NCBI GenBank assembly: GCA_900466475.1
Contig: UBMI01000007.1
Span: 142,569-206,568 of the forward strand
Direction of reading: 5' to 3'
DNA length: 64,000 bases
From: Hyphomicrobiales bacterium
Lineage (GTDB): Bacteria > Pseudomonadota > Alphaproteobacteria > Rhizobiales > Rhizobiaceae
Shown here piece by piece: positions 43,595 to 52,186 of this stretch. How positions within the stretch are numbered: position 1 is the first letter of the stretch; every line of letters begins with the position of its first letter. The translations under genes and the position numbers were made by a program. Below the pieces are notes generated by a model that saw only the letters and a program-made list of their open reading frames with translations, was not told the origin of the DNA and did no database searches.

Positions 43595-44535
43595 CAGTAG
43601 CGCACCCTCGGATCGACAAGCAGATAAAGCATGTCGATCGCAAAATTGATCAGGACGTACAGGGCCGCAATCACCAGAAGCGCACCTTGAATGACCGGAT
43701 AGTCACGGCGCAGGACGGCTGACACGACGAGATTGCCGACACCCGGGAGACCGAAAACGGTCTCGGTCACCACCGCGCCTGAGATCAGCACCGCGGCGGT
43801 GAGACCGAGAACTGTAAGGATCGGGATCAACGCATTCTTCAGGGCATGCTTGAGGATGACCCGGCGTTCGATCAGGCCCTTGGCACGGGCGGTGCGGATG
43901 TAATCGTCGCCGAGCACATCGAGCATCGAGGCGCGCGTGAAGCGCAGGATGAGCGCCGAGGAGACGATGCCGAGCGCGAAGGCGGGCAACGTCAGGTGAT
44001 ACATGCGATCGAGGAATGTCGAGCCAGGCCCGCCATATCCGGAGACGGGAAACAGACCGAAACGCACGGCAAAAATCTGCATGAGGATGAGACCGAGCCA
44101 GAAGCTCGGAATGCTGGCGGCAAACATCGCAAGCGTCGTTGCCGCCTGATCGATGAAGGAGCCACGGCGATAGGCGGCATAGATGCCGATCGGAAGCGCG
44201 ATAATGCCGGCGATAACAAGCGAGAAGATCGTCAAGAAGAAGGTCGGTTCAGCGCGATCGAGCAGCGCTGACGTCACCGGCATATTGAGGAAGATCGACT
44301 GCCCAAGATCGCCCTTCAGCAACTGGCCGATATAATAGAGATATTGCACGCCGATCGACCGATCCAGACCAAGGTTGGCCCTGAGATCTGCGATATCCTG
44401 CGACGTCGCATCGGGGCCGAGCATGACGGCGGCTGGATCGCCGGGCGTGACGCGCACGATGACGAAGACGATCGTGACGACGAGGAACATCACGACGATC
44501 ATGCCAAGCAGGCGTTGAAAAATGTAACGTATCAT
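43594..44535 (-). CDS. Peptide-type ABC permease, DppB-like
   Basis: A 313-aa permease beginning MIRYIFQRLLGMIVVMFLVV, with GDPAAVMLGPDATSQDIADL (the DppB periplasmic domain), six TM segments, the coupling loop DYIRTARAKGLIERRVILKH and the family C-terminus VFGLPGVGNLVVSAVLRRDY. The frame is open to 44592, but that extension overlaps the intergenic terminator; ATG 44535 is preferred even though its ribosome-binding site is weak (GGGACAG). It follows the binding protein after 79 bp. Confidence 0.93.
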   Translation of the reverse strand: MIRYIFQRLLGMIVVMFLVVTIVFVIVRVTPGDPAAVMLGPDATSQDIADLRANLGLDRSIGVQYLYYIGQLLKGDLGQSIFLNMPVTSALLDRAEPTFFLTIFSLVIAGIIALPIGIYAAYRRGSFIDQAATTLAMFAASIPSFWLGLILMQIFAVRFGLFPVSGYGGPGSTFLDRMYHLTLPAFALGIVSSALILRFTRASMLDVLGDDYIRTARAKGLIERRVILKHALKNALIPILTVLGLTAAVLISGAVVTETVFGLPGVGNLVVSAVLRRDYPVIQGALLVIAALYVLINFAIDMLYLLVDPRVRY

Positions 44536-44567
44536 GAGGTCTGTCCCGGTGCCGGGCGGGCCGATGG

Positions 44568-44600
44568 AAAAAGGATACCGGCGCGAGTGCACCGGTATCC
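44568..44600 (-). terminator. Intrinsic terminator between binding-protein and permease genes
   Basis: Read on the minus strand, GGATACCGG (44600-44592) pairs with CCGGTATCC (44581-44573), followed at once by TTTTT (44572-44568). It is a standard Rho-independent terminator placed inside the operon. It should be partial, giving much more binding-protein than permease transcript. Confidence 0.85.
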
Positions 44601-44614
44601 CGCGATGGAGAGCG

Positions 44615-46141
44615 TTACTTCTTGACCGATGCGTTCCAGAAGTACGGCCACGGAGCCGGGTCGACGCCTTCGAGCTTGGTCGATTTTGCTGATACGGCGT
44701 TGAAATCGCCGATCTTCATGTAGGGCACTTCGTCGTACATGGCCTTCTGAACATTGGCCCAAAGTGCCACACGCTTCTGCGGGTCGACTTCGGAGGTAAA
44801 GGCATCGACGACGGTCTTGCGGGCCGGCGTGTCCCACCAGCCAGGCGAGCTCGGAGACAACGAACCGATCAGCGCCGGCTCCGGCAGGAAGGGGCTATGA
44901 GTGATGTAGATATCCCAGAGCTTCGGATCGGTACGGCGCTGCGTCAGCGTCGCCCAGTCGACAACCTGCAGGTCGACGGCGAAACCGGCAGCCTTCAGAT
45001 ATTCGGCAGCGACCTGCGCCATCTTGTAATGGAATTCATACTGGCGGCTGGTCAGAATACGGATCGGCTCGCCATTGTAGCCGGCCGTTTTTGCTGCCGC
45101 GGCGGCACCTTCGGAATCGGCGACATTATAATTGCCCTCGACACCGGCATCCGTATTCCAGGCGTAAGGCTTCGGATAGATATCGCCGTCGAGCGTGTAG
45201 AAATCCGTGCTGCCGAAAGCGGCGGCAAGCATGTCTTCCATGCTGAGCGCCTGGCGGATCGCCTTGCGGACCTCGACGTTCTTGGCAAGCCCTTCCTTCG
45301 TGTTGAAGACGAAGACCGGATAGCCGAAAGGCTTCAGGATGACTGGCTGCGAAGCGCTCGACGCCTTCAATTTGTCGAAGGATTCGACTGGGATCGAGTC
45401 AACGTAATCGTACTGGCCGGAAACGGCGGCCTCGACGCGGGTGTTGGCATCAGGAACCGGCACGAAGCGGATTTCGTCGAGATACTGGTGGCGGGCGCCG
45501 CCATAACCGTCGCTCTCGCCATCCCGCGACTTATAGCCATCGAAACGGACAAGCTGGATATACTGGTCTGCCTTGCGCTCCTTCAGCATATAGGGACCGG
45601 TGCCGATGAATTCCTTCATCGGTTCATCCTGCTTTTCGGCGGGAATGATGATGGCTGCGGAGTTGTTGAAGGCGAGCAGCGAAGTCAGCGGCGCATAGGG
45701 CTGTTTCAGCGCGATCTTGACGGTCGCCGGATCCACCGCGGTAATGGAGTCGATGAAGCTCGCAACCTGCTTCCCGCGCGAGGCGATTTTCATCCAGCGG
45801 CCTAGCGAGGCAACGACGTCTTCCGAGGTCATGTCGGAGTTATCGTGAAACTTGATGCCGGTGCGCAGCTTGATCGTATAGGTCTTACCGTCCGCACTGA
45901 TTTCCGGCAGGCTTTCAGCCAGAAGCGGCGTAACATTCCACTTCTTGTCGAAAGTGTAGAGCGTTTCGAAAATGTGCTGCGTGACGATACCGACGAGGTC
46001 GGCGGTCGAGGACATCGGATCAAGCGTCGGCGGCTCGCCGATCGTCGCGACGTTGATCACGCCACCCTTTTCCTGAGCCATCAAAGTTGTTGGCAAAGCG
46101 ACCAACGCCGTGCCGAGAAGGAATGCGACCAGTGTCTTCAT
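44615..46141 (-). CDS. Peptide-type ABC substrate-binding protein (SBP family 5)
   Basis: A 508-aa periplasmic protein. The signal peptide MKTLVAFLLGTALVALPTTL ends near MAQ (about residue 22). The mature part begins GGVINVATIGEPPTLDPMSS, with HIFETLYTFDKKWNVTPLLA, the SBP_bac_5 signature region YTIKLRTGIKFHDNSDMTSE and the fold II element FGYPVFVFNTKEGLAKNVEV. Ligand unknown; the amidohydrolase/SelA-like operon suggests an N-acylated amino acid or dipeptide-like compound. GGGAG precedes ATG 46141. First gene of the minus-strand operon. Confidence 0.95.
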   Translation of the reverse strand: MKTLVAFLLGTALVALPTTLMAQEKGGVINVATIGEPPTLDPMSSTADLVGIVTQHIFETLYTFDKKWNVTPLLAESLPEISADGKTYTIKLRTGIKFHDNSDMTSEDVVASLGRWMKIASRGKQVASFIDSITAVDPATVKIALKQPYAPLTSLLAFNNSAAIIIPAEKQDEPMKEFIGTGPYMLKERKADQYIQLVRFDGYKSRDGESDGYGGARHQYLDEIRFVPVPDANTRVEAAVSGQYDYVDSIPVESFDKLKASSASQPVILKPFGYPVFVFNTKEGLAKNVEVRKAIRQALSMEDMLAAAFGSTDFYTLDGDIYPKPYAWNTDAGVEGNYNVADSEGAAAAAKTAGYNGEPIRILTSRQYEFHYKMAQVAAEYLKAAGFAVDLQVVDWATLTQRRTDPKLWDIYITHSPFLPEPALIGSLSPSSPGWWDTPARKTVVDAFTSEVDPQKRVALWANVQKAMYDEVPYMKIGDFNAVSAKSTKLEGVDPAPWPYFWNASVKK

Positions 46142-46193
46142 TTCATGCTCCCGTTTTAATGTTCCACAATTATGTTATGTCGATTTTTATAAT

Positions 46194-46221
46194 AGAATAG
46201 CGGCGCAAGTGGTCCTGTCAA
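46194..46221 (-). promoter_or_regulatory. Sigma70-type promoter of the 46141 operon
   Basis: On the minus strand TTGACA (46221-46216) is a perfect -35. TATTCT (46199-46194) lies 16 bases later as a -10. The predicted start near 46187 gives a leader of about 45 bases to ATG 46141. Confidence 0.55.
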
Positions 46222-46366
46222 TCAGGAAAGTGGCTCCATCGTTGGAAATGAACAGATGCAAGCGACCGCGATCGTTTTCGATTTTCCAATGGTTGCGCGA
46301 ATGTCTTATCGAATTGTAATTATAGGTTGAAAAAGAGAAGTGAGTTGCTCTGCCTGTGGCGGCATG

Positions 46367-46408
46367 GTCACCGGTTGGTGACGCACAACAAGAGCCCGTC
46401 ACCAGTTG
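46367..46408. promoter_or_regulatory. Operator-like repeats GTCACC...GGTGAC
   Basis: GTCACC (46367-46372) and GGTGAC (46377-46382) form a palindrome over GGTT. A second copy of the left arm, GTCACCAGTTG at 46398-46408, repeats GTCACCGGTTG at 46367-46377 exactly 31 bp away, about three helical turns. This arrangement suits cooperative repressor binding upstream of the 46141 operon. Confidence 0.4.
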
Positions 46409-46973
46409 TTATTCGCCCGATAGGGCTAACTGCCTCCAGTTCTAGCGACGTGGAACATGGATAAGGCCGCGTCGGCTCTCTAGATCGAGGAAAAGGGCCT
46501 TAAAGTTTCAATCTAGAATTAAGTCCGATTTGGAAAGCATATCCTCGGTTTCTTTAACTACTTCGCATGAGGTAGACCACATCAGACTAAAGTCCGTGTT
46601 CTGCACCGCACAAAAAAGCTAAAACGCGACCGTGTTGCTTTTAGTCGAGGACATTGTAGGTGCGTTGAAAGCGGTCCTCCAAGACGGTCCATTAGATGGA
46701 GTTCACTCCGCTAGCGCTCCGACTGCATATGGAAGCGCAGCAACAAATCGAAGGAGACCTCCCTGATCTGGGGCAGATGAATCGTTGCGGCCTGCGCGAC
46801 GACGCTTGGCTATGCTTTCCAGCCGGGGGATCTCCGTGCAGATTTACTACCATTATCGACATTATTCACAGATCTTAACGCTAAATTCCCAAAATGGACC
46901 GGAGTTATTGACGATTTTAGATCGCAGCATTCGAATATAAGCAAAACGAAACATTCGATCCGCAGGAGAAGTC

Positions 46974-47978
46974 ATGAAGAAAGTGCTTGTAGCAGGCGGA
47001 GCCGGTTTTCTCGGATCCCATTTGTGCGATAGGCTTTTAAATCGCACCGACATCGAAAAGCTGGTCGTCGTTGACAATCTCTGGACCGGTCTTGAGGCCA
47101 ATATTTCCCATATTAGGGATCCGCGCTTCCATTTCGTGCGATCGGACGTGGAAGAGCTTCAGACGTCGGACAAATTTGACGAAGTTTACCATCTTGCTTC
47201 TCCGGCCTCGCCGCCCTGGTACATGAAGGAACCCAAGAGAACCATTTCGGCAAATCTCATCGGAGCGTACCGTCTTCTGGACCTTCTGAAAAAGGGAGGC
47301 CGCTTCTGTTTCACCTCTTCCTCGGAAGTTTATGGTGATCCTCTCATCTCGCCGCAGCCGGAATCTTACAAGGGCCAGGTCGATTGCACCGGGCCACGCT
47401 CATCCTATGACGAAAGCAAACGCTGCACGGAGTCCCTGCTGTTCGAAATGCAGCGTACGCAAGGGCTGGACGTCAAAATTGTTCGGCCCTTCAACGTCTA
47501 TGGACCAAGGACGCGGCCGGACGACGGTCGGGCCGTCTCCAACTTTGTAGCCCAGGCTCTCACAGGCCGCCCCATTACGGTATTCGGAGATGGCTTGCAG
47601 TCCCGAAGCTGGGGTTATGTCGATGACATCATCGATGGTTTTGCGCGTTACTTCTGGATGAACGAGACGGATTACAGAGGCCCGCTCAATGTCGGCAACG
47701 ATCGGGAAATCTCCGTCCTCGAAGTAGCCCAATATGTCTCGCGCCTGATGGGCGGGATTCCGATCGTCTTCGAACCTTCGCCGCCGCATGACCCGACAAA
47801 CAGACGGCCGGATTTGACGAATGCAAACTACGTGATGCCCGAATGGTCGTGCGCGATCAGCTACGAGGAAGGCGTCGCAAAAACTTTGGACTGGTTCAGG
47901 CAGGAGATGAAAATTACTGCCGCAGAGGCTGCGGCTGCTCCGTCTGAGACGCGCCGGCTGGCCAAGGCAGGACGTTAA
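46974..47978 (+). CDS. NAD-dependent SDR sugar-nucleotide enzyme (UDP-glucuronate decarboxylase-like)
   Basis: A 334-aa extended short-chain dehydrogenase. The NAD site is VLVAGGAGFLGSHLCDRLL (GxxGxxG, residues 7-13). The catalytic Tyr/Lys are in RSSYDESKRCTESLL (YxxxK), preceded by the SS motif FTSSSEVYGDP. RPFNVYGPRTRPDDGRAVSN and LNVGNDREISVLEVAQ continue the Uxs1/epimerase pattern. It most resembles UDP-xylose-forming decarboxylases, but 4-epimerase or dehydratase activity cannot be excluded. AGGAG precedes the ATG. First gene of the glycan cluster, 33 bp before the next. Confidence 0.88.
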   Translation: MKKVLVAGGAGFLGSHLCDRLLNRTDIEKLVVVDNLWTGLEANISHIRDPRFHFVRSDVEELQTSDKFDEVYHLASPASPPWYMKEPKRTISANLIGAYRLLDLLKKGGRFCFTSSSEVYGDPLISPQPESYKGQVDCTGPRSSYDESKRCTESLLFEMQRTQGLDVKIVRPFNVYGPRTRPDDGRAVSNFVAQALTGRPITVFGDGLQSRSWGYVDDIIDGFARYFWMNETDYRGPLNVGNDREISVLEVAQYVSRLMGGIPIVFEPSPPHDPTNRRPDLTNANYVMPEWSCAISYEEGVAKTLDWFRQEMKITAAEAAAAPSETRRLAKAGR

Positions 47979-48011
47979 CCAGTTCCCCGGCATCTGGCGC
48001 AGAGTGTGGTA

Positions 48012-49187
48012 ATGAGTGACGCCGTCCCGCGTGACATGAAAGACAATGTCTTTCCTGTGCCCATCCAGTACCTGGATCTTTTGGATGACGTCCGTGTGGA
48101 TGCGCGGGCGGTCGCTGCCGGCTTGGTCGTCTTCACCTCCGACGGCCTTCCCGTCGGTCAGGCCTTTATCAAAGGGCCAGAAGAACTGACCGAACTGGCA
48201 GCACACACCGTACTGCCAGAGACCACTGAACACGCCCGAACTGTAATGCAGACGCCAATCAGGAACCGCGACGTCAGCCTCCTGATCTGCACCAAGGACC
48301 GGCCGGATGAACTGGCCAGATGTCTCGCATCGATCCCGAGCCAGTCTCTGTCGCCGGTTGAGGTCATCGTCGTCGACAACGCCTCAGCCGGCGACGGCAC
48401 GCGCCGCGTCGTGGAGGCGGCCGGCGCGACTTATGTGCGGGAAGACAGAATAGGCCTGGACTTCGCCCGCAATGCGGCCGTCCGCGTGGCAAGTACCGAG
48501 TTCGTGGCCTTCACGGATGACGACGTGGTCCTGCATGAACGCTGGCTGGAAAACCTGATGAAGGCCTTTGACCGGCCCGAGATCGGATGCGTTACCGGCC
48601 TTGTCCTTCCCGGAGAGCTTTCCACGCCCGCGCAACTGATCTTCGAAACCCATTGGGGATTTGGCAGAGGCTATAAGCGCCTGGATTTCGGTCCCGACTT
48701 CTATCGCCAAAGCGCACCATACGGGGCGCCTGCCTGGCTGATCGGCGCTGGCGCAAGCCAGGCGTTCCGCCGTCAGGTGTTCAACGATATCGGATTGTTC
48801 GACGTGCGGCTGGATATGGGCGCGGCGGGGTGCTCGGGTGATTCGGAATTCTGGAATCGACTTCTGCATCACGGTCGCACCTGCCGCTACGAGCCGACAG
48901 CGGTTTCCTGGCATTTCCATCGCAAGGAGATGAAAGGGCTCGCCAAGCAGATCCGCCAATATATGAGTGGCCATGTGGCTGCCTTGCTAGTCCAGTACCA
49001 GAACACCGGAAACCGGGGAAATCTGCGGCGCATCCTCGTCGCCCTGCCACGATACTATTTTCGAAAGTTGAGGAAACGGCTGCCCAAGGGAGCGACCTCG
49101 GACGACTTCTTTCTCAAGGAGGAAATGCTGGGATGCGTCAACGGCGCCTGGTATGTCCTGCGCCGCTGGAAGATGCAGGCATGGTAA
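48012..49187 (+). CDS. Glycosyltransferase family 2 protein
   Basis: About 391 aa. An N-terminal region of about 85 residues (FPVPIQYLDLLDDVRVDARA) precedes the GT2 domain at about 85-300. That domain has DVSLLICTKDRPDELARCLA, EVIVVDNASAGDGTRRVV, GLDFARNAAVRVASTEFVAF, the DDD variant of the DXD metal motif in FTDDDVVLHERWLE, and GSGDSEFWNRLLHHGRTCRY-like acceptor-side sequence (CSGDSEFWNRLL). No TM segments, so cytosolic or peripheral. The frame also opens at GTG 48006. It overlaps the next gene by 7 bp. Confidence 0.88.
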   Translation: MSDAVPRDMKDNVFPVPIQYLDLLDDVRVDARAVAAGLVVFTSDGLPVGQAFIKGPEELTELAAHTVLPETTEHARTVMQTPIRNRDVSLLICTKDRPDELARCLASIPSQSLSPVEVIVVDNASAGDGTRRVVEAAGATYVREDRIGLDFARNAAVRVASTEFVAFTDDDVVLHERWLENLMKAFDRPEIGCVTGLVLPGELSTPAQLIFETHWGFGRGYKRLDFGPDFYRQSAPYGAPAWLIGAGASQAFRRQVFNDIGLFDVRLDMGAAGCSGDSEFWNRLLHHGRTCRYEPTAVSWHFHRKEMKGLAKQIRQYMSGHVAALLVQYQNTGNRGNLRRILVALPRYYFRKLRKRLPKGATSDDFFLKEEMLGCVNGAWYVLRRWKMQAW

Positions 49188-52180
49188 CAGTATCAAAGCC
49201 TGTCATATCGTTCCTGATCCCCGCATATAACGCGGCGGAAACTCTGGCCGACTGCTTGGGCAGCTTGCAGAGACAGTCGGTATCAAACTGGCAGGCAGTG
49301 GTCGTCGACGACGGTTCGAAAGACGATACCTGGAATGTGCTCGAAGGCCTGGCAAAATCGGACAGCCGAATCCTGGTCCATCGTCAGGCGAATGCCGGCG
49401 CATCCGCAGCGCGCAACGCAGCCGCCCGTTTTGCGACCGCTCCTCTGCTGTGCATGCTCGACGCCGACGACTGGCTGGATCCTGCATTCATTCAGAACAT
49501 GCTAGCGGTCGCCGATGGTCTGAAACCGGTCATTGCCTATTGCAGCTATCGCCGCGTCACGCCAGACAGCCGGAAGCTAGGCGTCGAAACGCCCCCCGAT
49601 CTCACAGGAGACAGGGCAAAGCGGGAATTCTCGTCGTTCTGCGCTCTGGCGATTCATGCCGTAGTCTTTCCCAAGGACCTTTTCGTCCGCATGGGCGGTT
49701 TGGATGTCGAACTGCAGACTTGCGAGGAATGGGATCTCTGGCTCCGCATGGCATTTGCGGGAGCTGTGTTCCGACAGGTCGAGGGATGCTTTGCATTCTA
49801 TCGCATGAAGACTGGTTCTCTCTCCAGAAATCCGTTCAAAACGGTGAGGGATGCAATCCGTGTTACCGCCAGGGCGCAAGAGCTGCGCTTGAAAGAGGGA
49901 CTTTCGCAGTCCGATGAGGACGCCCAATGGACCGCGCCTGCTCTCGGTCAATTGCGCATGCTCGCCTGGGCCGCTTCCGTCAACCTATGCACGGGAACCG
50001 ATCTTGCCGAGCTGGCGAGACTTCTGCCCGAATTCCCCAATGCTTCGGGTTACGAGAGCTTCCTGGCCGAGGTGATATTGCACGGATTGAAGGTCGGCCT
50101 GGCAGTTGAACGTGATTCCGATCTTGTCGAGTTGCTTGAGCGCTGGAAGCCAGCGTTCCTCGAGCTGGTACAATTGCTTGAGCGGCACTCTCTTCCCGGA
50201 ACCGGACGCCGGATAGAAGAGCTCACCGTCTGGCCGATCTCTGCGGCTGACCGGTCTCGCTCCTTCGCGCTCGGCCATCTGCAGGTGGTGGCAACCGACA
50301 TCGGCAAGTTAGCCTTGATCAGAAAGGCGGACGAGGCCGATACGCTGCTGCTGCATCTCTATGCCGGTCGGCACCATGTCGGATTGCATGTCGCCGCCCT
50401 GTGGGGAGACTTATCCATCCGCGCCCAGGCCGATCTGATCATCAATGAACTAAAGACCGCAGATCGTTTGCCGACACCTTTGACATTTTCCTATGCGCGC
50501 ACTTGGGCAACTGGAGCCATCCGCAATGCGAGGGTTTTCAGCAAAATAATGAGGCAGCGTCGCGGACGGCGAAGGCAACTCAACCATCTCTTCAAAACGA
50601 TCCAGGTAACCGCACTCGTCGGGCCGGCAGCGAACGCGCGAGAGGATGACGCGGGCTTGCCCGAGGCCGGCTTGCAGTCCAAGCATCCACTCGCCGTAGC
50701 GGTGACCAGCGACAAGTCTCCTGAAGCGGAAGACAAGCAAGCGTATCTATCCGAATCTGCGACGAAGAAGGAATATTGGGAACGTTTTTTCGAGCGCCCG
50801 GACCCCTGGAATTATGTCTCAGTATACGAACAGGTCAAATACGAGCAAACGCTGAGCCTCATTCCTGATGGTGTCGGGAAGGCTCTGGAACTCGCCTGCG
50901 CTGAAGGACTATTCACGATAAAACTTGCACAGAAGGTGGGTTTCGTGACGGCCGCCGACATTTCCAGCCGCGCGGTTGAAAGAGCAACCGAGAGATGCCG
51001 CGACCTTCCGAATGTGGAGCTTCGCGTCCTGGATTTCGTCGAAGGGGAACTTCCGCCCGAACAGGATCTGATCGTTTGCTCGGAGGTCCTCTACTTCATC
51101 GACGATGAAGCGAGCCTCGAACAGGTGTGCCGGAAGATCGCCGCCGCCTTGAAACCGGGGGGCTGCCTTGTCACGGCACACGCCCATCTCCGGCGCGACG
51201 AGCCCGACAGAACCGGTTTCGACTGGGACAATCCGTTTGGCATGGGGACGATCAAGAAGGTCCTGTCAAACCTGCCTGATCTTGTGCTTGAGGAAACGAT
51301 CGAGACCGAGCTCTACGCAATCCATCGGTTCGCAAAGCGCAATACGGCAACGCCAGTCGTGCATATCGCGGCCCATGGCGTGCCTCTCGATGCGAACGTC
51401 GCCAAATACATTATCCGGGGACCGGCAGGCGTCGACCGCGAGGTCGCGTGGGCGAATGAAGTCGTGACCTCGATCCCGGTGCTTATGTATCACAGGGTCG
51501 CACTTGACGGTCCGGACTCGCTCCGTCGCTTCCGCGTGCCCCCGGAAACCTTCCGTCAACAGATGCAGTTCCTCCGGCGGCAGGGCTACTATGCGCTGAC
51601 GGCCGAGAGCCTGACCAATCTGTTGCGTCAGGGCAAACCTATCCAGGGCCGACCCGTCGTTCTGACCTTTGACGACGCCTATCTCGACTTTCTCACTGAT
51701 GCCTTTCCGATTCTGGCGGAAAACGGGTTCAGTGCAGACGTCTTCGTGGTGACGGATAAGGTGGGCGGCAGGTCGGATTGGGATGCCCGCTACGGAGATA
51801 CGGCACCGCTGATGTCCTGGGGCGATATCCAGAGCCTGCACCGACAAGGCATCCGTTTCGGTTCTCATCTGGCGTCTCACAGGCCGGCAAGTTCGCTTGA
51901 TAACGCGACATTGCTCGACGAGGCGGCTCTCTCACGCGTTGCGCTGGAAAGCCGGCTCGGCGAGCCCGTGAGGTCCATCGCCCTACCCTTCGGCTCCACC
52001 GATTTCCGTGTGCCCGGCATCCTTGTTCGCGCGGGCTACGAGATCGGCTTTTCAACCAAGCCCGCGAGGACGAGCTTTGCTGACCACCCCTTGTCCCTGC
52101 CACGCCTCGAAGTTCGCGGCGACCTCCCTCTCAAGGCCTTTGCCGAAATGATGGGCCAACCCGACGCTTTCATCGGATAG
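49181..52180 (+). CDS. Trifunctional protein: GT2 + NodS-like methyltransferase + NodB-like deacetylase
   Basis: A 999-aa fusion. (1) GT2 at residues 1-215: VISFLIPAYNAAETLADCLG, VVVDDGSKDDTW, DXD in CMLDADDWLDP, acceptor part CEEWDLWLRMAFAG. A linker of about 300 residues follows. (2) SAM methyltransferase at about 524-720, with RPDPWNYVSVYEQVKYEQTL, SAM loop ALELACAEGLFTIKLA and VCSEVLYFIDDEASLEQV, the pattern of NodS. (3) Polysaccharide deacetylase at about 755-999: IPVLMYHRV, catalytic VVLTFDDAYLDF and zinc histidines in GSHLASHRPAS, as in NodB. It probably builds and modifies a sugar chain. ATG 49181 overlaps the preceding stop (49185-49187). No frameshift or internal stop interrupts it. 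Confidence 0.9.
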   Translation: MVTVSKPVISFLIPAYNAAETLADCLGSLQRQSVSNWQAVVVDDGSKDDTWNVLEGLAKSDSRILVHRQANAGASAARNAAARFATAPLLCMLDADDWLDPAFIQNMLAVADGLKPVIAYCSYRRVTPDSRKLGVETPPDLTGDRAKREFSSFCALAIHAVVFPKDLFVRMGGLDVELQTCEEWDLWLRMAFAGAVFRQVEGCFAFYRMKTGSLSRNPFKTVRDAIRVTARAQELRLKEGLSQSDEDAQWTAPALGQLRMLAWAASVNLCTGTDLAELARLLPEFPNASGYESFLAEVILHGLKVGLAVERDSDLVELLERWKPAFLELVQLLERHSLPGTGRRIEELTVWPISAADRSRSFALGHLQVVATDIGKLALIRKADEADTLLLHLYAGRHHVGLHVAALWGDLSIRAQADLIINELKTADRLPTPLTFSYARTWATGAIRNARVFSKIMRQRRGRRRQLNHLFKTIQVTALVGPAANAREDDAGLPEAGLQSKHPLAVAVTSDKSPEAEDKQAYLSESATKKEYWERFFERPDPWNYVSVYEQVKYEQTLSLIPDGVGKALELACAEGLFTIKLAQKVGFVTAADISSRAVERATERCRDLPNVELRVLDFVEGELPPEQDLIVCSEVLYFIDDEASLEQVCRKIAAALKPGGCLVTAHAHLRRDEPDRTGFDWDNPFGMGTIKKVLSNLPDLVLEETIETELYAIHRFAKRNTATPVVHIAAHGVPLDANVAKYIIRGPAGVDREVAWANEVVTSIPVLMYHRVALDGPDSLRRFRVPPETFRQQMQFLRRQGYYALTAESLTNLLRQGKPIQGRPVVLTFDDAYLDFLTDAFPILAENGFSADVFVVTDKVGGRSDWDARYGDTAPLMSWGDIQSLHRQGIRFGSHLASHRPASSLDNATLLDEAALSRVALESRLGEPVRSIALPFGSTDFRVPGILVRAGYEIGFSTKPARTSFADHPLSLPRLEVRGDLPLKAFAEMMGQPDAFIG

Positions 52181-52186
52181 CGCGCC

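Larger units (their letters stand above)
46142..46973. other. 830-bp AT-richer intergenic region without a clear gene
   Basis: The interval separates two divergent operons and is visibly less GC-rich than its surroundings. Besides the promoter and operator-like repeats listed separately, TCTAGAT at 46479-46485 and ATCTAGA at 46511-46517 form an inverted repeat. A 60-residue plus-strand frame (46696-46878) and a 71-residue minus-strand frame (46187-46402) lack protein-like composition and are not called. The SDR gene has AGGAG seven bases before its start. Confidence 0.6.

Noticed and set aside
46696..46878. 60-residue plus-strand frame in the AT-richer gap
   Set aside because: No ribosome-binding site, no recognisable pattern and a chance-length frame.
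49181..52180. Idea that the fusion gene is two or three genes joined by a sequencing frameshift
   Set aside because: The frame is continuous for 999 codons with coding-like composition through both linkers, and no internal ribosome-binding site plus ATG stands out at the domain borders; long-read resequencing would settle it.
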